Source of the DNA: Paenibacillaceae bacterium
GTDB taxonomy: Bacteria; Bacillota; Bacilli; Paenibacillales; Paenibacillaceae
DNA: 64,000 bases
Assembly: GCA_004134985.1 (NCBI GenBank)
Contig: REGQ01000005.1
Span: forward strand, 62,001-126,000
Direction of reading: 5' to 3'
Part shown: piece by piece, positions 52,997 through 60,471 of the stretch
Numbering within the stretch: position 1 is the first letter of the stretch
Layout: each line of letters begins with the position of its first letter
Translations under genes and position numbers: made by a program
Notes under the pieces: model-generated
Databases searched by the model: none
Seen by the model: only the letters and a program-made list of their open reading frames with translations
What the model was told of the DNA's origin: nothing

Positions 52997-55900
52997 TTGC
53001 CAAACCGATGTCAGCTGCCGAAATTTTCGGCGACCATATTCGTAATTTTATGCTTGCTTCTTGCCGGTTTGCCCATTGGATTGCCGAATGCCACTGCCAC
53101 TGCTGCGGGTGAAACGGAGGAATCAACAGTGAACCAGACAGAAAATGGAAGTGATGATGGGGTTTACCTGTCCGATTTGAATTGGGCCAGCATGGAATCG
53201 TACTGGAGCCCAGCCCAAAAAGACAAGTCGTTGGACGGCAATCCGCTGAAAACAGCGGGAGTAAGCTATAGCAAAGGAATCGGAGCTCATGCGAATTCCA
53301 TCATTGTTTATGATCTTACTACTGATTACAAACGGTTTTCGGCGATAGCGGGAATCGATGACGAAGTCAAATCCAACCCTGAGTATGTGAAGGCCAAGGC
53401 AAGATTTATTGTCAAGGCAGATGGTGTCACCATCGCCAGTTCACCGGATTTAAAAGTCGGCGAGACCCACGCCTTCAACGTGCGCATTCCCGCCGGAGCC
53501 CGGCAATTGACATTGGTGACAGACGATCTGGGCGATCCGACCTGTGATCATACGAACTGGCTTCAAGCCAAGTTTCTTCTGACGGATGATACGGGCAATT
53601 GGACGCCGTCCGATCCTGTTGTCATTGCCAGCCCAGGAGGCGGCGTGACAAGCACAATCGAGCAACTGGACGGCAGGCTTACCTATTCCATGCAGTTCAA
53701 CGGCAAGACGGTCATTAACCGTTCGGCTCTTGGCGTAATCGTTGAAGGCCGGGATATCGGGGAGCAGGTTTATTGGGATCAGGCCAAGGTGACAACGACT
53801 GCACCGGAGGCCGAGACCTACGCTATTATCGGCAATCATTCCACTGCGCGTGATCATCACACGCTGACAACCATTCCGATTACAGATGCAGCGGCGGGGA
53901 TCGAATACACCCTGGAGATAAAATTGTTCGATGACGGTATCGCGTTCCGTTATGTGCTTCCTCAAAACGCCGCTCAAAAAGTGATTTCAGGCGAGAGCAC
54001 AAGCTTTAATCTGCCTGGAGACAGCACGGTCTGGTACCAGAAGGATACGGTTTCCTACGAGGGGAGATTCACGAAGCAGAACGCCAAAGACGTCCCAATC
54101 GGCACGAAAATCGGACCACCGATGACCGTCAAGCTGCCGAATGAGACCGGTTATGTGTTCGTAAGCGAAGGCGCATTGGTCAATTATGTCGGGATGACGC
54201 TGCTTGCAGAAGGGGATGGCCGCTTCAAAGCCAACTTCAATAACGGCGGCAGTTGGACGTTGGCGGGCGATGTAGCGACACCTTGGAGAATAGTGGCTGT
54301 GGCGGACGATTTGAACGGTCTTGTGAAGAGCGACATCGTGACGAATGTGAATCCGCCGCAAGCCCCGATTTTTAACAATAACACCGACTGGATCAAACCT
54401 GGCGCCTCCACCTGGTCGTGGGTGGTTGACGGGGATGTCTCCAAACGCAATATGCTGCTGTACATTGATTACGCTTCAGAGCTGGGCATCCCTTATAATC
54501 TCATTGATGAGGGATGGACGGATTGGGCTGCTTCACCTGAGGAATACTGGGCAGCGGTCGAGGAGGTCGTCGAGTACGGCAAATTGAAAAATGTAGAGAG
54601 CTGGCTGTGGAAAGCGGTCCCCGACCGGATGGGTGTAAAGGGAATTTACAACCGCGCGGACCGGCGGGCATTCTTCGAGAAAGCTCGCGCTGCGGGTGTA
54701 GTAGGCGTCAAGCTTGATTTTATTGATGGCGAGGAGCTATACAAGATCAACTTTTACAAGGATACGCTGGAGGATGCGGCTGACTATCAGCTGATGGTTA
54801 ATTTTCACGGGTCCAACAAGCCTACCGGGCTGACCCGGACCTATCCGAACGAACTCTCCAGAGAGGGAGTTCATGGCTTGGAGCAGGGCGCGCCGCCTGC
54901 TGATCATAACACGACCTTGCCCTTTACAAGATACTTGGCCGGTCACGGCGACTACACGCCAATGTCTTTGAGCAACCGGATGGGCAAAAGCTCCTGGAGC
55001 CATCAATTGGCCACAGCGCTAAGTTTCACTTCCCCGATTCTTTCCTTCGGCGAGCATCCGGAAAAAATGCTGCTCAATCCGGCGGTAGAGCTGATCAAGA
55101 GCATTCCGACCGCCTGGGATGAAACGATTGTGCTGCCGGGCAGTGAAATTGGAGAAGTATCGGCTATGGCAAGACGCTCCGGGGGGACCTGGTATGTGGC
55201 AGTGATGAACGGTCTAACGGAGCGGACGATGGAGCTGAATCTTTCGTTCCTGGGCAGCGGCAATTATGCTGCGCATATATATGCCGACGATCCCGCAAAA
55301 CAAGACGGATATAGCATCGACAAGAAGACCGTGACTTCAAGCAGTGTGCTTAAAGTGTCCATGCGCGGCAGCGGCGGTTATGTCGCCAAATTAAGTCAGC
55401 TCGATATGGAGCCGCACGGTGGCGGGTTTCTGGACAAACGCAAGATTTATCTGAAGGCGGCGAATGATTCCAGCGAGATTCACTATACGCTGGATGGAAC
55501 GGAACCGACTGCAAGTTCGCCTAAGTATGAAGATTACATTGAAATTACGGCTACCTCGATCGTCCGTGCCTTAGTTACCAAGGGCGACGGAGCGGGCAGT
55601 ACTGTTACTGCGCGGTTTAACAAAACATCACCTTATATGCAAATATTATATGATGGCGAGCGCAGCTGGATAAGTGAGGGCGGCAAGGTGACGATGCAGA
55701 CCAATGCGGAAGGAAGCGCCTATGAAATCCGCTATACTTTGGATGGCAGCGAGCCAGGAAAGACTTCCCTGCTCTACACAGGACCGTTCACACTGCCGGT
55801 CAGCAGTGCCAATGTGAAAGCCAAGCTGTACGTCGAGGGATACAAGGAGAGCAATACGGTATCCAAGACACTCTATACCTTCGAGCATAATGGCCCTGTA

Positions 55901-56665
55901 CCGCCGCTGCCGGAGATTTATCTGGATGAATTGAACTGGGACAGCGCGACTTCGGGCTGGGCCAACGTTCCGAAGAAGAACCTCTCCATTGATGGCAACC
56001 CGCTTACATCTGCCGGGAAGACTTATGCGCGCGGGCTGGGGACCCATGCCAATTCGGAGATCGTATATACGATCCCTGATGGTGCCAAACGTTTTGTGGC
56101 CGTAGCGGGCGCAGATGATGAGATCGAGGAGGAGGGCGGCTATGCCAGCATGCTCTTCAGCATTTATGTCGATGAGAAGCTTGTTGCTTCTTCTCCGCTG
56201 ATCGGGAAAGGCATGCAGTGGAACTTTGATGTTGCCTTGCCGGAAGGAGCGAGAAAGCTTCGTCTATCGTTGGACGATGCCGGGGGCAAAAACTTTGACC
56301 ACGGTGACTGGCTGAATGCCGGATTTCTGAAGAACTCGATGCAGCAGCCATACACGATCAAGAGCAGCGGTAAACTGGGCCGCAGCGGGGGAATAGGGGC
56401 AGAAGTGACTGTGCTGCCAACTTCGGGCGCGGAAGCAGGGCCGGAGCAGCAGGTAGTCGTTTTCCAACTAATGAACGGTTCCACGCCGGTTGGCATCGTC
56501 GCTGTGAAGTCAGATGCGATTACTGCGGCCAAGGAGTTTACTGCGTTCTTTAATGTGAAGGACTTCGAGTCACCGAACTATGCTGTCCGTGTGCTGGTGC
56601 TGGATCGCTTTAACAGCGATTTAACTGCGCCAGTCAGCTTGGCCGAACCCGAGCATATGAAATAA
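52997..56665 (+). CDS. secreted GH97 glycosidase with twin NPCBM and chitobiase-like domains
   Basis: 1222 residues from TTG 52997 (GAGGAGG upstream). Signal peptide about 1-37; NPCBM sugar-binding domain about 52-200 (YSKGIGAHANSIIVYDL); GH97 N-terminal beta-sandwich about 205-470; catalytic barrel about 470-730 with IPYNLIDEGWTDW and GVVGVKLDFIDGEELY, then GH97_C. Two chitobiase-type Ig-like domains follow, each with the IHYTLDGTEP or IRYTLDGSEP motif, then a second NPCBM (YARGLGTHANSEIVYTI). The Asp in GVKLDFID sits where retaining GH97 alpha-galactosidases have their nucleophile, so that activity is favoured over inverting alpha-glucosidase, but this is inference. The largest gene here; ends at a strong terminator. 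Confidence 0.9.
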   Translation: MPNRCQLPKFSATIFVILCLLLAGLPIGLPNATATAAGETEESTVNQTENGSDDGVYLSDLNWASMESYWSPAQKDKSLDGNPLKTAGVSYSKGIGAHANSIIVYDLTTDYKRFSAIAGIDDEVKSNPEYVKAKARFIVKADGVTIASSPDLKVGETHAFNVRIPAGARQLTLVTDDLGDPTCDHTNWLQAKFLLTDDTGNWTPSDPVVIASPGGGVTSTIEQLDGRLTYSMQFNGKTVINRSALGVIVEGRDIGEQVYWDQAKVTTTAPEAETYAIIGNHSTARDHHTLTTIPITDAAAGIEYTLEIKLFDDGIAFRYVLPQNAAQKVISGESTSFNLPGDSTVWYQKDTVSYEGRFTKQNAKDVPIGTKIGPPMTVKLPNETGYVFVSEGALVNYVGMTLLAEGDGRFKANFNNGGSWTLAGDVATPWRIVAVADDLNGLVKSDIVTNVNPPQAPIFNNNTDWIKPGASTWSWVVDGDVSKRNMLLYIDYASELGIPYNLIDEGWTDWAASPEEYWAAVEEVVEYGKLKNVESWLWKAVPDRMGVKGIYNRADRRAFFEKARAAGVVGVKLDFIDGEELYKINFYKDTLEDAADYQLMVNFHGSNKPTGLTRTYPNELSREGVHGLEQGAPPADHNTTLPFTRYLAGHGDYTPMSLSNRMGKSSWSHQLATALSFTSPILSFGEHPEKMLLNPAVELIKSIPTAWDETIVLPGSEIGEVSAMARRSGGTWYVAVMNGLTERTMELNLSFLGSGNYAAHIYADDPAKQDGYSIDKKTVTSSSVLKVSMRGSGGYVAKLSQLDMEPHGGGFLDKRKIYLKAANDSSEIHYTLDGTEPTASSPKYEDYIEITATSIVRALVTKGDGAGSTVTARFNKTSPYMQILYDGERSWISEGGKVTMQTNAEGSAYEIRYTLDGSEPGKTSLLYTGPFTLPVSSANVKAKLYVEGYKESNTVSKTLYTFEHNGPVPPLPEIYLDELNWDSATSGWANVPKKNLSIDGNPLTSAGKTYARGLGTHANSEIVYTIPDGAKRFVAVAGADDEIEEEGGYASMLFSIYVDEKLVASSPLIGKGMQWNFDVALPEGARKLRLSLDDAGGKNFDHGDWLNAGFLKNSMQQPYTIKSSGKLGRSGGIGAEVTVLPTSGAEAGPEQQVVVFQLMNGSTPVGIVAVKSDAITAAKEFTAFFNVKDFESPNYAVRVLVLDRFNSDLTAPVSLAEPEHMK

Positions 56666-56678
56666 TGCTGTGAAGCAA

Positions 56679-56717
56679 GCCGTTCGCTGCCCCGTTATAG
56701 GGAGCGAACGGTTTTTT
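56679..56717 (+). terminator. rho-independent terminator of the GH97 gene
   Basis: CCGTTCGCT (56680-56688) and AGCGAACGG (56703-56711), flanking CCC/GGG pairs, then TTTTTT (56712-56717). Confidence 0.9.
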
Positions 56718-56750
56718 GCTGCACAGCAGAACGGTGAATGAGAACGCCGC

Positions 56751-56814
56751 TTCCGATGCCGAGTTCCGACGCCAAGTTCCGATGCGAGTTCCGCTGCCAA
56801 GTTCCGCTGCCAAG
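56751..56814. repeat. five-copy 13-bp tandem repeat
   Basis: Five units of TTCCGNYGCCRAG, one of them 12 bases, run 56751-56814 in the 372-bp gap between the GH97 terminator and the flavin-reductase gene. The rest of the gap shows no gene or clear promoter. Confidence 0.75.
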
Positions 56815-57037
56815 AATCGATTGTAGGATGCCCGGAATCGTGATAGACTTTTTTCATATTATTGCAATTCGGTTTGGTATAGCGTTGTGTGGTTGACTGC
56901 CAACACGTATCGCCCCACCCGCGCACTGGGCGCTGTGCGCGGCGGGGAAAGCAGCCGTGTGGTCCGGCAGCGGCACGCCGTGAGCCTCTTCAAGCAGGAT
57001 TAACATTTGGAGCCATAATAAAGAGGGAGTAATATAG

Positions 57038-57604
57038 ATGAGATTACCGATAAGTGAACCATTGTTCTACTCATACCCTGGTATGGTAGCCGTAGTGACA
57101 TCACGTTTTAATGGCAAACAGAATGTTATGGCATCTGGCTGGCATACCTATATTGGTTCTTCTCCAGGAGTATATGGGATATCGCTTCGCAAAGAAACAT
57201 ACACGTATCCACTGATCGAACAAAGCGGTGTATTTGGCGTTCATTTTTTGCCTGCCAGATGCTCAGAAATGATCCAAGCCGTGGGGACATACAGTGGTCA
57301 AGATATAGATAAATTTGAGAAATTCAACATTGCCTATGAAGAAGGGCTCAAAGCAGATATTCCCGTTCTTACTGATGCGTATTTTGCTTATGAATGTAAA
57401 ACAATGCAAATAACAACCTTCGGTGACCATGAGTGGATCGCAGGTGAAATATTGCAATGCTATCAAGATGGCGAATGCTTTCTGAATAATGGGCTGCCTG
57501 ATTTTAGCAAACTGGCCATTCCGCTTTATATAGGGCGTTCGACTTATCGGACATTGGACCAACATGCGGTAGAGAAAAATCATCCATTCTATCTACAAAA
57601 ATAG
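57038..57604 (+). CDS. flavin reductase-like FMN-binding split-barrel protein
   Basis: 188 residues, the usual size of flavin reductase-like domain proteins, which bind FMN and often supply reduced flavin to monooxygenases. Readable features: YPGMVAVVTSRFNGKQNVMA, SGWHTYIGSSPGVYGISLRK, FGVHFLPARCSEM and GDHEWIAGEIL. GAGGGAGT ribosome site. Stands alone; the LLM monooxygenases at 9.7-12.6 kb need such a partner but are far away, so a link is speculative. Confidence 0.85.
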   Translation: MRLPISEPLFYSYPGMVAVVTSRFNGKQNVMASGWHTYIGSSPGVYGISLRKETYTYPLIEQSGVFGVHFLPARCSEMIQAVGTYSGQDIDKFEKFNIAYEEGLKADIPVLTDAYFAYECKTMQITTFGDHEWIAGEILQCYQDGECFLNNGLPDFSKLAIPLYIGRSTYRTLDQHAVEKNHPFYLQK

Positions 57605-57695
57605 GATCGGATAGAATACATCAAATCTGTTGCTGAATCGCAGCTCAATAAATTTTCAGACTAATTGAGGAAGAATAGGGGAGGGGGCGATACAT

Positions 57696-57860
57696 ATGAC
57701 ACATCAAGCTGATCAAGCGCTAATGAGTGAATTGATGTGGAATTCTAACGCTGATGAGCGGCGCTATTTAGGGAAAATCAGCCCCATAATAATTGTAACG
57801 AAGCTGAGCCACCTTATTTCTAGAAAATCGCACGATTCTAGCCGTCCAAGGGGGGAATAA
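57696..57860 (+). pseudogene. gene start interrupted by the dispersed repeat
   Basis: A strong GGGGAGGGGGCG ribosome site precedes ATG 57696 and the residues MTHQADQALMSELM, a convincing N-terminus. At 57737 the 194-bp repeat begins, and the frame then reads through repeat sequence to TAA at 57858-57860. The rest of the original gene was not found downstream. Family not recognisable from 14 residues. Confidence 0.5.
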
Positions 57861-57930
57861 GCGCTGTGGGAAGCGTTAGAGTTGCAAAAGGGTCATTTGA
57901 GGCCATTTAAGCGCTGTGGCAAGCGTTAGA
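57737..57930. repeat. dispersed 194-bp repeat, copy 2
   Basis: Ungapped match to 4177-4370, same orientation, about 90 percent identical by eye. Its left edge coincides with the break in the ORF starting at 57696. Both copies can be read as a similar peptide (LGKxSPxxIVxKLSHLI), but neither has its own start signal at that point. Confidence 0.85.
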
Positions 57931-57932
57931 GA

Positions 57933-58008
57933 AAGAACGCCCGTTCGCTCACATTCGTCAACCGTTAGCGCAAGAACGCCCGTTCGCTCGCATTCGTCAA
58001 CTGTTAAT
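57933..58008. repeat. two-copy 39-bp tandem repeat
   Basis: The unit AAGAACGCCCGTTCGCTC, then RCATTCGTCAACYGTTA, occurs at 57933-57971 and again from 57972. It directly abuts repeat copy 2 and also contains GTTAGCGCAAGA, found at the end of copy 1. Confidence 0.8.
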
Positions 58009-58168
58009 TGTGGCTTTGAGCCGTCATTAAATGGACGGAGATGCCCTACACTATAAGACGGGTTGTCTGATTTTGTTGTTGCGACAAACGCCAAGGGGAA
58101 CTCTAGCTATAATTGGGGTTGCACTATGATTAAGCATGCTCGATCCGACTTCCGAGCGACGGCTTCGG

Positions 58169-58197
58169 TTGCCAAACCCGGATAAATCCAATATAAT
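58169..58197 (+). promoter_or_regulatory. promoter of the ABC-F leader transcript
   Basis: TTGCCA (58169-58174), exactly 17 bases, TATAAT (58192-58197). Transcription would start near 58204, giving a leader of about 370 nucleotides before the ABC-F start codon. Confidence 0.75.
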
Positions 58198-58255
58198 AAG
58201 GCATGTTCACGATTGATTTGATTTTAATTCAAGGAAAGGTGGTATCCAGTCTAAC

Positions 58256-58279
58256 ATGCGCTATCTGATTGCTTGCTAA
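58256..58279 (+). CDS. putative 7-residue leader peptide (MRYLIAC)
   Basis: ATG 58256, seven codons, TAA 58277-58279. AAGGAAAGGTGG lies upstream at 58231-58242 with a rather long spacing. Short leader peptides that stall ribosomes in the presence of antibiotic control many resistance ABC-F and erm genes. A second candidate ORF (27 codons, starting MQALPIAAAAMG near 58302) overlaps the leader hairpins and could be the sensor instead. Confidence 0.45.
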   Translation: MRYLIAC

Positions 58280-58487
58280 TCCCTATTCGAACAGGAATAC
58301 GGAATGCAGGCGCTGCCCATTGCGGCAGCGGCGATGGGTGTGGTATGTCCATTCCCGGTTGCTCAGATGGCACATAGCGAAAGATGAAGACTTGGAAACC
58401 ACGCCTTGTGTAGACCTTGCTTATGAAGCACGGGTTTATTTCTTAGCTTATTTTATTAAATAAGCTGTGGCTTTTACTGTCTATCCC

Positions 58488-58521
58488 GCTGTGAGTGCGT
58501 CTGCATTCACAGCTTTTTTTT
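58488..58521 (+). terminator. attenuator terminator in front of the ABC-F gene
   Basis: GCTGTGAGTGC (58488-58498), 4-base loop, GCATTCACAGC (58503-58513) with one G-T pair, then eight T. It stands 54 bases before the ABC-F start and no gene ends just upstream, so it must act on the ABC-F leader. A second perfect hairpin, AGCTTATTT-TATT-AAATAAGCT (58445-58466), precedes it and could be part of the switch. Confidence 0.85.
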
Positions 58522-58574
58522 CGTATAGGGATTTACCGCGAATGTCGTTTAGTTCAAACGAGGAGGTAAACCTT

Positions 58575-60245
58575 ATGACGATTCTATCACTTCACAATAT
58601 TAGTAAAAGCTATGGCGACCATCACATTTTGGATCAGGTATCCTTTGCCGTCCATGCCGGTCACCGGGCTGCGCTTGTTGGCGCGAACGGAGCTGGTAAA
58701 TCTACCATTCTGAAAATAATTATGAATGCGGAGGAGCCGGATGAGGGAGAAGTGTCGCTCATGACCGGCATTACGATCGGCTATTTGCCGCAGACGCTGC
58801 AAACGGATGACTCTTTAACGATCTCACAATACATTTTCAATGCTCAAAAGGAGCTGCGCGCGCTGCAGCAACGTATGGATGAGCTGTCGGCAATGCTGGC
58901 AACTGCCGAAGGAACGGATTTGTCCGCTGAATTGGCGGAATTCGGCAGCGTTTCAACCCGCTTTGAGCAGCGCGGCGGATACGATGTTGAATACCGGACA
59001 CAACTTGTAATGGAGGGACTCCGGATTGGCCACTTGGATGAGAAGCGCGCTCTCGCTACGCTTTCGGGGGGACAGCAGACCCGAGTTGGACTGGCCGCTC
59101 TTTTGATTGAAACACCGGACTTGCTGGTGCTCGATGAACCGACCAATCACTTGGATGCTCAAGCTTTAACCTGGCTGGAGACGTATATGGCCAGCTATCC
59201 GGGCACCGTTCTGATGTCGTCCCATGACCGGCAATTTCTCAACCGCACCGTTACGCTGATCATTGAAGTCGACGATTATATGCGTAAGTGTTCTGAATAT
59301 CCAGGCAGCTATGACCGCTACAGAGCAAGTAAACACAAGGAACTGCTGAAATGGAAAGACGATTATAACCGTCAGCAGGAGGAAATGAAACAGCTCCGGG
59401 AGCGGATGAGCGAAAAAGGCCGTCAGGTGAGCCACAACCGACCGCCGACGGACAACGACAAATTCGCCAAGCACTTCTTCCGCGGGCGCGTCCAAAGTGC
59501 GATTTCGCAAAAAGTCCGCAATGCCGAGACGAAGCTGGAACGGCTGCAGGACAATCAAATTCCGATTCCGCCGAAGCCGCTTGCGTTTCATCTTGATTTC
59601 CGTCCGGATAAACTGCAAGGGGAGATCGCCATGGAGATTGTAGGTGTCGCCAAGTCGTATGACGGACAAACACCGTTATTCAGCAATATCACATTGTCGG
59701 TGGAGGCGGGGTCAAGGCTGCTTATTACTGGGCCGAACGGCTCGGGAAAATCGACCTTGCTGGATATCCTTGCCGGACGGTTGCAGTCGGAGGAGGGCGT
59801 TATTCGATTGGCTGACGGCATTGAGGTCGGTTATCTGGAGCAGGGGACAGGCGCAGGCGTGGGTACAACAGCGTTTGGCGCGGCGACGACAGTGCTGGAA
59901 GCGTACCGCTTCGACAGAACGGGGTACGAAGAAGACTTGATCGCAGAACTGTTGTCGACGTATTTGTTCAGACCGGATGAAATCGGCAAGCAGCTTTCCG
60001 AGCTGAGCCCGGGGCAATTCCGCAAGCTTCAGCTTGCCCGGTTAATCTCATCCCGAGCGAACTTGCTGATTATCGATGAGCCGACGAATCATTTGAGTCC
60101 CGATCTGATTGAGCAGTTCGAAGGGGCGCTCAGGCATTTCCCCGGGCCGGTGATCGCCGTATCTCATGATCGGCGGTTCATTGGACAGTTTGGCGGCATC
60201 GAATACAAGCTTGATCAGGGCAAGTTAGAGCTGCAAGAACATTAA
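58575..60245 (+). CDS. ABC-F ribosome-protection ATPase (antibiotic resistance type)
   Basis: 556-residue soluble protein with two ABC domains and no membrane segments. Domain 1: GANGAGKSTILKIIM, LSGGQQTRVGLAALL, LLVLDEPTNHLDA. Linker about 240-330, rich in Lys/Arg/Glu, with RPPTDNDKFAKHFFRGRVQS as in resistance ABC-Fs of the TlrC/VarM kind. Domain 2: GPNGSGKSTLLDILAG, LSPGQFRKLQLARLI, LLIIDEPTNHLSPD. Such proteins enter the ribosomal E site and displace macrolides, lincosamides, streptogramins or pleuromutilins. ATG 58575 has an ideal GAGGAGGT; the open frame back to 58467 runs through the attenuator and is not coding. Confidence 0.88.
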   Translation: MTILSLHNISKSYGDHHILDQVSFAVHAGHRAALVGANGAGKSTILKIIMNAEEPDEGEVSLMTGITIGYLPQTLQTDDSLTISQYIFNAQKELRALQQRMDELSAMLATAEGTDLSAELAEFGSVSTRFEQRGGYDVEYRTQLVMEGLRIGHLDEKRALATLSGGQQTRVGLAALLIETPDLLVLDEPTNHLDAQALTWLETYMASYPGTVLMSSHDRQFLNRTVTLIIEVDDYMRKCSEYPGSYDRYRASKHKELLKWKDDYNRQQEEMKQLRERMSEKGRQVSHNRPPTDNDKFAKHFFRGRVQSAISQKVRNAETKLERLQDNQIPIPPKPLAFHLDFRPDKLQGEIAMEIVGVAKSYDGQTPLFSNITLSVEAGSRLLITGPNGSGKSTLLDILAGRLQSEEGVIRLADGIEVGYLEQGTGAGVGTTAFGAATTVLEAYRFDRTGYEEDLIAELLSTYLFRPDEIGKQLSELSPGQFRKLQLARLISSRANLLIIDEPTNHLSPDLIEQFEGALRHFPGPVIAVSHDRRFIGQFGGIEYKLDQGKLELQEH

Positions 60246-60331
60246 GGTGCTGTCAAGCACAAATAAAGACCGTTATCAGCTCGGTTGCAGGATTATAGCA
60301 ATCGGTAAAATCGGTAATGAGGTAGAACATA

Positions 60332-60367
60332 AAAATCGGGCTGCGCGAGTTTTCGCAGCCCGATTTT
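60332..60367. terminator. bidirectional terminator between convergent genes
   Basis: AAAATCGGGCTGCG (60332-60345), 8-base loop, and the perfect inverse CGCAGCCCGATTTT (60354-60367), with A-run and T-run on either side. Serves both the ABC-F gene and the rhamnosidase gene. Confidence 0.9.
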
Positions 60368-60426
60368 TATTTATGAGTTTATAGTGGTAACCCTTCCTGT
60401 TAGGAAGGCAATTGGAGTTTGAACGG

Positions 60427-60471
60427 AAAAAAGCCAAGCCATGCGATCATGCAGAAAGTTACAATTTCCCT
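60427..60471 (-). pseudogene. fragment related to the germinant-receptor D-subunit gene
   Basis: Read on the minus strand, this stretch gives REIVTFCMIAWLGF, matching KEIVIFCAIAWIGF of the small protein at 42063-42266 at 10 of 14 residues, with matching DNA over about 43 bases. It overlaps the last codons and stop of the rhamnosidase gene in another frame. The rest of the gene is absent. Confidence 0.5.

Larger units (their letters stand above)
57605..58574. other. 970-bp region: interrupted ORF, repeat copy 2, ABC-F leader
   Basis: In order: an ORF start (57696), the 194-bp repeat (57737-57930), a 39-bp tandem repeat (57933-58008), about 160 bases of unassigned sequence, then the ABC-F promoter (58169), leader peptide (58256) and attenuator (58488-58521). 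Confidence 0.75.

Noticed and set aside
58467-58574. Upstream extension of the ABC-F ORF to 58467
   Set aside because: It would translate the attenuator hairpin and T-run; the GAGGAGGT site and homology place the start at 58575.
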